Positions 1 through 7,352 of a stretch of DNA of 8,155 bases are shown here, piece by piece. The stretch's first letter is position 1; every line of letters starts with the position of its first letter. The DNA is from Clostridia bacterium (GTDB lineage Bacteria; Bacillota; Clostridia; Oscillospirales; CAG-382): positions 1-8,155 of the forward strand of contig JAFVXP010000021.1 in the NCBI GenBank assembly GCA_017501055.1, read 5' to 3'. The notes below the pieces were generated by a model. The model made no database searches. It saw only the letters and a list, made by a program, of their open reading frames with translations, and was not told the DNA's origin. The position numbers and the translations under genes were made by a program.

Positions 1-3000
1 CTTGCCGAACGAGCAAAAAAGCAAAATACAACGCTCGGCAAGCTTCTTTTCCGCCCGAAAAAGAGATATATACTTGCTTGGAGCCTGCTTTGGGGAATCC
101 TTTTTGTTTCGCTTGTGCTTTTGTCATCGTTCACGGTCGGGGCATTGACATTTCTTTTTGCCGTTCCCTTTGGCATTGCGTGCTCGGGCATAACCGATTA
201 TTTCATAGCCTTCCTTGCTCCTGCCCACAGAGCACCCAGAATGAAGCTTGAATCAATTCCCGAAAACGCAAAAACTCTTGTCACTATAGCCTCGCTTATG
301 ACGGGAAGCAAGGGTGACGAAAGGGTTTTTGAATCGCTTGCGCGCTTTAGATATATGAACCCCGACGAAAATATTTATTTCTTCCTGCTTGCCGACCTTC
401 CCGATTCCGACAAACAGGAAGAAGATGGCGACGGCAAGATCCTTGAATTTGCAAAACGCAAGATAGACGAGCTGAATTCGCTTCACGGCAACCGTTTTTG
501 TCTTTTCTTCAGAAAACGTGTTATGAACGAAAGCGAAAACCGTTTCGGCGGTTGGGAACGCAAACGCGGTGCGGTCTGCGAGCTTGTGTCCCATATAAAA
601 AACGGCGGAAATACGGGATATTACGGCGGAGATTTTATAAACCAAATTAAATATATCCTAACGCTCGATTCGGACACAAACCTTTCTGTCGGAAGCGTCA
701 GCGAGATGCTCTCGATTGCGCTTCACCCCGTAAACCGCCCCATTGTTGAAAACGGCAGGGTCGTTTCGGGATATGGAATAATCCAGCCTTCCGTCCGTAC
801 AGAGCTTGTAAGTGCATATAAAACCGGCTTTTCCCGTCTGATCTCCGGTGCAGGCGGTACAGACGTTTATGCAACCGCCTCCTTCGAGCGAGCACAATCG
901 ATTTTCGGTTGCGGCAGCTTTTGCGGTAAAGGCTTGATAAACGTAGAGCTTTTTAATTCGCTCGTCACGGACAAACTCCCCAACGGCTTGGTTTTAAGCC
1001 ACGACGTTGTCGAGGGAAGTATAGTTCGAACGCTTTGCGCTTCGGATATAGTCCTGACAGATTCCACACCCGGAAACACCGTTTCCTTCTTCAGAAGATT
1101 GCACCGCTGGATCCGTGGTGATTTTCAAAATCTGTATTTCCTCAAAAGCAAGTCTTTGGGTTATTTGTCGAAAGCAAGAATATTGCTTACGGTCTTAAAG
1201 CATGCTTCACCGATTTTTTCGTTTCTTGCAATAATAATCGGCGGTTTTATGCGTGATACAAGCGGATTTTTGGTGTTTTTCTTTGCATATTCCGAATTTT
1301 TCCTGCCCTGCTTGGTAAGCGTTTGCGGATTTTTGTTTTCGGGTGCGCCCTTTGCGGTAAAGAGATTCTTTTCAAAGGCATATTCGATGCTTGCCCAAAC
1401 CTTTATAAGACTTGTGTTCGAGCTTTCCTCCTCCTGCAGAAAGGCGATCCTCACCGTGCACGCATTCTTCTTGGCATCGGTAAGACTTGTCACACGCAGG
1501 AAAACGCTTGAATGGACAACGGCGGCACAGGCGGAAAAGCTTTCGTCGTCGCTCGGTAAATATGTTATAGACAGTATCTTTTCGGTGGCATTCGGGCTTT
1601 TGATAATGATATTTGCAAATGCGCCGTTCATTAAGTTTGCAGGGCTTTTGTATTTTGTCTATCCTCTTGTTTCCTACGTTCTTTCCCGTTCCGTGGGCGG
1701 GGGAGCAGAGGTGAAGGCAAGGCTTTCCGAAAGCCAAAAGAAATTGCTGTCGGTGCATATTTCGGATATGTTCTCCTTCTATTCGGATAACGTAAACGAG
1801 AAGACAAACTTCCTGCCTCCCGATAATATCCAGATGTCACCCGTTTCGGCAACGGCATACCGTACCTCGCCGACGAATATCGGGTTCTATCTCGTTTCGC
1901 TCCTTGCGGCAAGGGATATGAATATGATCACAACAAACGACCTTGCACAAAGCCTTTCGAAAACGGTTGATACCATAGAAAAGCTACCGAAATATAACGG
2001 AAACCTTTATAATTGGTACGATATAAAAAATTTGTCTGTGATAGGCAATAATTACGTTTCCTCGGTCGATAGCGGTAACTTTATCGTTATGCTCGTTGCG
2101 CTGAAAGAGGGTATCCTTGAATATGCAAGCGAGGACGAAAGGCTGAATCCCTTATCAAAGCGCATTGAAGCAATTATAAACGAAACCGATATAAACGTCT
2201 TTTACGACAAAAGACGTTCACTCTTCCGCATCGGTCTTGCGGTAACTCCCGAAGGGGTAAAGTACGATTCGAACTGCTACGACCTGCTTATGAGCGAAGC
2301 AAGAATGCTTGGATATTACGCCGTTGCGTCGTCAAACGTACCGAAAAAGCATTGGCAATCCATGTCACGCACGTTGACACATTCGAACGGATATATCGGA
2401 ATGATGAGCTGGTCGGGCACGGCTTTTGAATATCTCATGCCCCAGCTTTTCCTTCCTCTCTACCGTGATTCCTTCCTTTTCGAAAGCGTTGCCTTTGCAA
2501 TGATGGTCCAGCGTTCTGCGTTTTCCCCTTGGGGTGTCAGCGAAAGCGGATTTTATTCCTTCGACAGCGATATGAACTATCAATATAAAGCCAACGGATT
2601 GAAGATTCTGGCATTACGCAGAATCGGAAACGATGAAAAGATCGTTTCGCCGTATTCAACCTATCTTGCGCTTCCGTTTTGTCCCGATTCGGCAATAAAG
2701 AATATTTTAACCTTTGAAAACAGAGGAATGTACGGCAAATACGGGCTTTATGAAGCATTGGATATGAACAGCGACCAAAACGGCTTGAGCGTTAAAAGCT
2801 ATATGGCGCATCACGTTGGTATGAGCATAATCGGTTGTGCGAATGCGATACACGATAATATTTTCGTACGCCGTTTTATGCGTAATATGCGTATGTATTC
2901 GGCAAACGAGCTTCTGCAGGAAAAAATCCCCATCGACGCCCATATTTTTTCCGACGAATATTCCTCGCAAAAGGGAAGCAAACGTCCGATATATACCCCT

Positions 3001-6000
3001 CACGAGCGAAAGGAAAAGGTCGATCTGAATTCACCGTCGGTAAGGCTTCTTTCAAACGGTGATATGACTGCGTTAATTTCAAGCAGCGGTCATATCGGGC
3101 TTTGCCGAGGGGAAAGAAAGCTTGCCCACACCGAATTTTGCAAATATTCCTTCCGTTTTTCTCCCTGCGTTGTGTTTTCACGCAACGGTAAGAATTACGG
3201 CTGTGTTCCTATAATAAATGGTGGTAATGAATACGGGTTCGAACACGGAAACGGTTTTGCATCTCATATAGCGTCGGGCAAGGAATTTTCGGGCAGGGTC
3301 AGATACAGTATTTCAAAAAACGGAAACTGCTTTGTCGTGAACACCCGTGCCGAAAGCCTTAAAAAATATGATATAACCTTCTCGTTCGAGCCGATGCTTG
3401 AAACCGAGAAGAAATATCTTTCCCATATCTCGTTTTCACGTCTTTTCATCGAGAGTGAATACGACCAATCAAAAAGAATACTCTATTTCCACCGCAGAAG
3501 CAGTCTTGACGGACGGTATATCTTCACTCTTGCCGTTGCACCGAAGGAAAAGGATATTAAATTCTCCTTCCTGACAAACCGTGAAAAGCTCCCCGCAAGC
3601 TCGGTTGCAACCCCTTTCGATTATGCAGATTTGGAAACCGATAATAACGTCGGGCCCTGCATCGACCCTCTTTGCCTTGTCCGTGCGAGCGATGCAGAAG
3701 GGGGAAGAGCAACCTTCCTTGTAAGTTGCGGTGAAACAAAGAACGAATGCGAGCGCAATATCCGCCTTGCACGTTCGGATAAATACGATTACCGAACCAA
3801 GATGGGCGAGGGTATGGTTGATAAAATGCTCCCAAGCATACTCTACGGAACCGAAGGAAAGGCAGTATCACGGTTTACGAATTGCGATATAGGCTCGCTT
3901 TGGAGCAGGGGAATATCTGGCGATTATCCGCTTTGCTTAATATCGGTCTCGGAAATTGCAATAACACGCACGAAGTCGGTATTAAAAGCATTTTCCGAGC
4001 TTTCAAAGGTCTGCATACGTTGCGAGCTTGTCTTTTTGGTGTCGGAGGAGGACAATTATAACCGCCCCGTTGAAAAATCGGTAAGAGAATGTCTTGCAGA
4101 AACGGATATGGAAAAATATCTCGGGCGCAACGGCGGTATATTTATATTGCGTGAAAGCGAGACCGATAAAGACCTTATAACGGCACTTTCGAATACAGCC
4201 TCTTTCGTTCTCGATTTTTCAAATGCAACAGACCATAAGCCGGAACAAAACACGGAGAGGGCAGAGATAATAACCAAGCCGTCAAAGATATCAAAGCTGC
4301 CGATACCCGATAATGCAATAGAATCGGGCAACGGATATTTTCTTCCCGACGGATACGTTGTCGATAAAAGCCGTCTGCCCGATGCACCCTATTCCTTTAT
4401 TTTGTCGGGATACCGCTTTTCAACGGTGGTAACGCAAAGCAGTCTTGGATATACCTTCTACGATAACGCAAGGGAAAGAAGACTTTGCTCCTTCTGCGGC
4501 GACCCCCGTTCGCTTGACGACGGCGAGAGGGTGTTTCTTGTTGCCAACGGCAGAAAATATGACCTTTGCTCAATATCGCATAAGGTCTTGTATAAAAAAG
4601 GAGAAGCAGTTTATTACGGCGAAGCCGACGGTGTTGAATACAGCGTAAGCGTTATCATACCGCCCAAATACCCCGTAAAGCTGATAAGAATCAGATTTTC
4701 GAAGAACGAAAACAGAGACGCCGTTTTTGAAATAAACCCCGTTATGGGCGATAGTGTTCGGCGTGTCGGCGGAATTGAAACTGTTGCGGATTCGCAGGGT
4801 AATAATCAATTCTTCATATTCCGCAACACCTTTGGTATGACCTTTCCCGAGGGACGTGGATTTGCAGGCGTTTGCGGAGGAAGGGCGGATGCAGACAGAA
4901 AAACACTCTCTGCAAACGGCAACGATATTTTGTTTTTCCTCGGCGCTTGTATTACCGAATCGGGCGCAAGAACGGTTGCTTCACGTGTTGACCGCAAATT
5001 TTTTGATATTTCAAAAGCAGAGGCAGAAGCCTTTGCAGACAGCTTTCTCCCAAAAATAAAAATATCCACAAGAAGCAAGACGAACGATATTTTGTTCAAT
5101 TTATTCCTGCCCTATCAAACTGCGATATGCCGTTTCTTCGCAAGAGGTTCTTTCTATCAAAGCGGCGGTGCATACGGATTCCGTGACCAGCTTCAGGATT
5201 CGCTGTCAATTCTGTTTTCTTCGCCGAAAACGGTAAGAAGGCATATAATCCGCTGTGCTTCCCATCAATACGAGGACGGCTCGGTTATGCATTGGTGGCA
5301 TACGAGGAATTATAACGGCGTGAACCGAGGTATAAAAAGCAAATGCTCCGACGACCTACTCTATCTGCCGATCGTCGTTGCCGATTATATCGAAAAGACG
5401 GAAGACGAAAGTATTCTTTCTCTGCCCGTTCATTATCTCACTTCGAACGACTTGGGCGAGCATAACGAACGTTATGAGCAACCCGAAAAGAGCAATATTA
5501 AGGAATCTGTCTTCCTTCATTGTCTGCGTGCGTTATCACGAGCCGACAGGAGAGGGAAGAACGGACTTTTGTTAATGGGAAGCTGTGATTGGAACGACGG
5601 CTTTTCGCTGGTTGGCGAAAAGGGCATAGGCGAAAGTGTTTTTTCGACCCTTTTGTATATCCTTGCAATAGAAAAATTCCTTCCTCTCTGCGAAAAATAC
5701 GGTGATGCCGAAACGGTAGAGCATTATAAAAGGGTCAAAGAGGAATTAAAGACCGCTGTTGAAGAAAAAGCCTTCTACGGTGACAGATACGCAAGGGCAA
5801 TCTGTGACGACGGAACGGTTCTTGGCGTTGAGGATTGCGAGGAATGCAAGATTGATATTCTCTCCCAAGCCTTTTCCGCAATAGCAGATCTTGATAAGGA
5901 ACGAACAAAAAAAGCGCTTGAATGCGCTTTCGATAGGCTTTATGACGGAAAGGAAAAGATATTCAAGCTCTTTTCTCCTCCCTTTGCAAACGGAAAAACA

Positions 6001-6510
6001 AGGGTGGGGTATATAAGAGGCTACGTTGCGGGGATTCGCGAAAACGGCGGTCAATACACTCACGGTGCGCTCTGGGGTGCGCTTGGGTGCTTTAAGGCAG
6101 GTCTTAACGAGGAAGGCTTGCTTATCCTCGATTGCGCAAACCCTGCAACGCACAATTCCAACAAAGAAAATACCCAAAAATACAAGACCGAGCCCTATGC
6201 CGTTGCCGCCGATATATATTCGGGCGAATTTGCCGGCAGAGGCGGTTGGAGCTGGTATACGGGTGCGGCTTCCTGGTATTACAGAATTATGCTTGAATAC
6301 GTTCTCGGTATAAGACTTGGAAATAACAAGATCCTTTCCGCTTTGCCGATAATTGAATACGAATCGGTTTTCGAATTTGAAAACGCAAAACTGAAAATTA
6401 TTGCATCAGGCAAAATAAAAACGCCCCTTTTGGACGGACAGGAAATATCTTTTCCTCTGCCGATACCTACGGGCGAGCATATTCTTGAATTACCCTTGAA
6501 AAAACAATAA
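1..6510 (+). CDS. Cyclic beta-1,2-glucan synthase-like protein (GT84 + GH189-type + GH94), 5'-truncated by window edge
   Basis: The frame is open from base 1 to the TAA at 6508-6510. The GTG at 115 is internal, inside a hydrophobic segment (codons 24-65), so the true start lies upstream. Numbering by window codon, the GT84-like transferase covers about 75-400, with GWERKRG (184-190), LDSDT (222-226, DxD metal/UDP-glucose site), SHDVVEG (333-339) and RRLHRWIRGDFQ (365-376, equivalent of the processive R/QxxRW motif). Membrane segments lie near 402-446 and 522-562. A glycoamylase-like (GH189-type, cyclising) domain at about 586-980 has RTSPTNIG (621-628), SWSGTAFEYLMP (803-814), WGVSES (844-849) and AHHVGM (936-941). 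Beta-sandwich and GISGD-type linker regions follow, about 1000-1690. The GH94 phosphorylase domain at about 1700-2150 has RGSFYQSGGAYGFRDQLQD (1715-1733), HWWH (1764-1767), DWNDG (1863-1867, catalytic Asp) and RENGGQYTH (2013-2021). Known family members (NdvB/ChvB/Cgs) make cyclic beta-1,2-glucan from UDP-glucose at the inner membrane and are about 2800 residues long, so roughly 600 residues are missing. The architecture is secure; the exact product is inferred. Confidence 0.93.
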   Translation, partial: LAERAKKQNTTLGKLLFRPKKRYILAWSLLWGILFVSLVLLSSFTVGALTFLFAVPFGIACSGITDYFIAFLAPAHRAPRMKLESIPENAKTLVTIASLMTGSKGDERVFESLARFRYMNPDENIYFFLLADLPDSDKQEEDGDGKILEFAKRKIDELNSLHGNRFCLFFRKRVMNESENRFGGWERKRGAVCELVSHIKNGGNTGYYGGDFINQIKYILTLDSDTNLSVGSVSEMLSIALHPVNRPIVENGRVVSGYGIIQPSVRTELVSAYKTGFSRLISGAGGTDVYATASFERAQSIFGCGSFCGKGLINVELFNSLVTDKLPNGLVLSHDVVEGSIVRTLCASDIVLTDSTPGNTVSFFRRLHRWIRGDFQNLYFLKSKSLGYLSKARILLTVLKHASPIFSFLAIIIGGFMRDTSGFLVFFFAYSEFFLPCLVSVCGFLFSGAPFAVKRFFSKAYSMLAQTFIRLVFELSSSCRKAILTVHAFFLASVRLVTRRKTLEWTTAAQAEKLSSSLGKYVIDSIFSVAFGLLIMIFANAPFIKFAGLLYFVYPLVSYVLSRSVGGGAEVKARLSESQKKLLSVHISDMFSFYSDNVNEKTNFLPPDNIQMSPVSATAYRTSPTNIGFYLVSLLAARDMNMITTNDLAQSLSKTVDTIEKLPKYNGNLYNWYDIKNLSVIGNNYVSSVDSGNFIVMLVALKEGILEYASEDERLNPLSKRIEAIINETDINVFYDKRRSLFRIGLAVTPEGVKYDSNCYDLLMSEARMLGYYAVASSNVPKKHWQSMSRTLTHSNGYIGMMSWSGTAFEYLMPQLFLPLYRDSFLFESVAFAMMVQRSAFSPWGVSESGFYSFDSDMNYQYKANGLKILALRRIGNDEKIVSPYSTYLALPFCPDSAIKNILTFENRGMYGKYGLYEALDMNSDQNGLSVKSYMAHHVGMSIIGCANAIHDNIFVRRFMRNMRMYSANELLQEKIPIDAHIFSDEYSSQKGSKRPIYTPHERKEKVDLNSPSVRLLSNGDMTALISSSGHIGLCRGERKLAHTEFCKYSFRFSPCVVFSRNGKNYGCVPIINGGNEYGFEHGNGFASHIASGKEFSGRVRYSISKNGNCFVVNTRAESLKKYDITFSFEPMLETEKKYLSHISFSRLFIESEYDQSKRILYFHRRSSLDGRYIFTLAVAPKEKDIKFSFLTNREKLPASSVATPFDYADLETDNNVGPCIDPLCLVRASDAEGGRATFLVSCGETKNECERNIRLARSDKYDYRTKMGEGMVDKMLPSILYGTEGKAVSRFTNCDIGSLWSRGISGDYPLCLISVSEIAITRTKSVLKAFSELSKVCIRCELVFLVSEEDNYNRPVEKSVRECLAETDMEKYLGRNGGIFILRESETDKDLITALSNTASFVLDFSNATDHKPEQNTERAEIITKPSKISKLPIPDNAIESGNGYFLPDGYVVDKSRLPDAPYSFILSGYRFSTVVTQSSLGYTFYDNARERRLCSFCGDPRSLDDGERVFLVANGRKYDLCSISHKVLYKKGEAVYYGEADGVEYSVSVIIPPKYPVKLIRIRFSKNENRDAVFEINPVMGDSVRRVGGIETVADSQGNNQFFIFRNTFGMTFPEGRGFAGVCGGRADADRKTLSANGNDILFFLGACITESGARTVASRVDRKFFDISKAEAEAFADSFLPKIKISTRSKTNDILFNLFLPYQTAICRFFARGSFYQSGGAYGFRDQLQDSLSILFSSPKTVRRHIIRCASHQYEDGSVMHWWHTRNYNGVNRGIKSKCSDDLLYLPIVVADYIEKTEDESILSLPVHYLTSNDLGEHNERYEQPEKSNIKESVFLHCLRALSRADRRGKNGLLLMGSCDWNDGFSLVGEKGIGESVFSTLLYILAIEKFLPLCEKYGDAETVEHYKRVKEELKTAVEEKAFYGDRYARAICDDGTVLGVEDCEECKIDILSQAFSAIADLDKERTKKALECAFDRLYDGKEKIFKLFSPPFANGKTRVGYIRGYVAGIRENGGQYTHGALWGALGCFKAGLNEEGLLILDCANPATHNSNKENTQKYKTEPYAVAADIYSGEFAGRGGWSWYTGAASWYYRIMLEYVLGIRLGNNKILSALPIIEYESVFEFENAKLKIIASGKIKTPLLDGQEISFPLPIPTGEHILELPLKKQ

Positions 6511-6512
6511 AA

Positions 6513-6559
6513 AAATAACCCTTGACTGTTAATCTATTTGTTACAGTCAAGGGTTATTT
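6513..6559. terminator. Bidirectional intrinsic terminator after the glucan synthase gene
   Basis: A perfect 17-bp inverted repeat (AAATAACCCTTGACTGT at 6513-6529, its complement at 6543-6559) encloses a 13-base loop and starts three bases after the stop codon. Rightward, the 3' arm ends in TTATTT and is followed by ACTTTCG, a weak U-tract. Leftward, the stem runs into TTTTATTGTTTTTT, a much better U-tract made from the complement of the A-rich end of the coding sequence. It therefore probably ends the glucan synthase mRNA and could equally stop transcription arriving from the right. Confidence 0.85.
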
Positions 6560-6860
6560 ACTTTCGATCTTAGTATCTAACATCATATTTAACCTCTCTT
6601 TCTTAATATAGGGCTTTTTGATTCTCAATCCCGTTTTTTATTATCCGATCTATTTTTACCTTTGTAGAAGTCGTGCTAAACGGTTTTGATCATCAATTTT
6701 GCCGACCAACTAATTTTTCGGAAGGAAACTTTGATTCTTACTCTCTTGCTTTCTTGCTCTCTTTGCTGCTTTGGGACTCTTTTTCAAGTCTTGGCTTTCG
6801 GCTCTCTCTTAACCGAATTCCCGTCATCCCTGAATACTTTGTTTACCTTTTCGGTAAGAA

Positions 6861-7029
6861 CTTAATCAGATCATCGGAAGTGTACCTCTTTTTTGAAATC
6901 CAAACCTTTTTTGTTTTTGCACTTAAAATCTTTTTAAGTGCGTACCTGTCAGATCATTGGACTGTACCTATTCCTTTCTACCTTTTGCACCTTTTTTACG
7001 ATTCTGATTAGAACATCGGAGGTGTACCT
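6861..7029. repeat. Three imperfect direct repeats, core ATCATCGGARGTGTACCT
   Basis: Copy 1 is 6861-6887, copy 2 is 6949-6969 (shorter, with a one-base deletion: ATTGGACTGTACCT), and copy 3 is 7003-7029. Copies 1 and 3 agree at 21 of 27 positions, with the core GGARGTGTACCT nearly invariant. An extra GTACCTG half-copy sits at 6942-6948. The starts are 88 and 54 bases apart, so spacing is irregular. The function is unknown; binding sites, recombination debris or structural elements of an RNA are all possible. Confidence 0.6.
6919..6941. repeat. Perfect 10-bp inverted repeat (hairpin)
   Basis: GCACTTAAAA (6919-6928) and TTTTAAGTGC (6932-6941) are exact complements around the three-base loop TCT. 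The hairpin lies between direct repeats 1 and 2 and abuts the GTACCTG half-copy. No U-tract follows it in either direction (GTACCTG rightward, an A-run leftward), so it is not an intrinsic terminator. It could be an operator-like dyad or a stem in a transcript. Confidence 0.7.
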
Positions 7030-7106
7030 GACCTTTCATAATTTGAAGATTGAGATTTGTTTTATCAAGCTTGATTGTTTTTTGGGGTTTCCCTCTCTTC
7101 GCTTAT

Positions 7107-7135
7107 ATATTAACATACGGTACCCCCTTTTGCAA
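7107..7135 (-). promoter_or_regulatory. Possible leftward promoter (extended -10)
   Basis: On the reverse strand, TTGCAA (7135-7130) is followed after 17 bases by TAATAT (7112-7107), preceded by TGT to give an extended -10. Each hexamer matches consensus at four of six positions. Initiation would be near 7100 and would read into the repeat-containing gap towards the hairpin at 6513-6559. The region is AT-rich, so a chance match is quite possible. Confidence 0.3.
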
Positions 7136-7220
7136 TACACAATATATACAAAGTTAACAAGTTTATTTTATCTAAACGGTAGAAAGTTGTGAACAATGCC
7201 CTTGAAATTGCAAAAAAGTG

Positions 7221-7249
7221 TTGACTTTCAAATCGATACATGATATACT
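7221..7249 (+). promoter_or_regulatory. Sigma-A type promoter P1 upstream of the phosphoesterase gene
   Basis: TTGACT (7221-7226) and TATACT (7244-7249) are separated by exactly 17 bases; each hexamer has five of six consensus matches. Transcription would start near 7255-7257, immediately before the small hairpin at 7259-7280. It is the upstream member of a tandem pair. Confidence 0.75.
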
Positions 7250-7258
7250 GAATATGTT

Positions 7259-7280
7259 GGGGCGCAAAGCCCTCTTTTTT
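7259..7280 (+). terminator. Small terminator-like hairpin between the tandem promoters
   Basis: GGGGC (7259-7263) pairs with GCCCT (7269-7273, one G-U pair) around the loop GCAAA, followed by C and six T residues (7275-7280). This has the form of a short intrinsic terminator, but it begins only a few bases after the predicted P1 start. It could attenuate P1, act as a 5' stabilising stem, or be inactive. Confidence 0.5.
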
Positions 7281-7290
7281 GTTGCAAAAA

Positions 7291-7319
7291 TTGACAATAA
7301 ACGGTATAGATGTTATGAT
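7291..7319 (+). promoter_or_regulatory. Sigma-A type promoter P2 for the phosphoesterase gene
   Basis: A perfect TTGACA -35 (7291-7296) is followed after 17 bases by TATGAT (7314-7319). An overlapping TATAAT at 7319-7324 would need a 22-base spacer and is less likely to be the -10. Initiation near 7325-7328 would give a leader of about 25 bases that carries only the ribosome binding site. Confidence 0.85.
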
Positions 7320-7340
7320 ATAATCAATAAAAACAAAACA

Positions 7341-7346
7341 GGGAAG
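7341..7346 (+). promoter_or_regulatory. Ribosome binding site that decides the phosphoesterase start
   Basis: The purine-rich GGGAAG lies six bases before the ATG at 7353 but directly abuts an in-frame ATG at 7347. Normal Shine-Dalgarno spacing therefore favours 7353 as the start. Confidence 0.6.
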
Positions 7347-7352
7347 ATGTTT

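Larger units (their letters stand above)
6560..7220. other. Long AT-rich noncoding gap with repeats
   Basis: This stretch of about 660 bases has no reading frame that looks like a gene. The longest rightward frames (6673-7011 and 6938-7192) are rich in Phe, Leu, Ser and Tyr, as expected from T-rich DNA, and lack a ribosome binding site. On the reverse strand all frames break within about 30 codons. The stretch contains a pyrimidine-biased tract (about 6738-6810), three imperfect direct repeats (6861-7029), a perfect inverted repeat (6919-6941) and a possible leftward promoter (7107-7135). It may be an extragenic repetitive element, a decayed mobile element or a noncoding RNA locus; the sequence alone does not decide. 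Confidence 0.6.

Noticed and set aside
115..117. GTG as start codon of the long gene
   Set aside because: The same frame stays open to base 1 and encodes a hydrophobic segment and basic linker in keeping with the family; the GTG falls in the middle of that segment, and no ribosome binding site precedes it. The gene is simply cut by the window edge.
253..6177. Many reverse-strand and alternate-frame open stretches inside the glucan synthase gene
   Set aside because: They are shadows of a strongly supported coding frame, with no recognisable motifs or ribosome binding sites.
6919..6941. Intrinsic terminator at the 10-bp inverted repeat
   Set aside because: No U-tract follows the stem in either direction, and the stem is A/T-rich next to the loop.
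6861..7029. CRISPR-like array
   Set aside because: There are only three divergent copies, one carrying a deletion, with unequal spacing and no cas genes.
6673..7192. Rightward frames of 112 and 84 codons in the intergenic gap
   Set aside because: The composition is that of T-rich DNA (Phe, Leu, Ser, Tyr), the starts lack ribosome binding sites, the two overlap in different frames, and neither resembles a known family.
7257..7274. Similarity of GGGGCGCAAAGCC to part of the c-di-GMP-I riboswitch (GGACGCAAAGCC)
   Set aside because: The other conserved blocks of that riboswitch are absent, and the match sits at the predicted transcription start, leaving no room for the aptamer.
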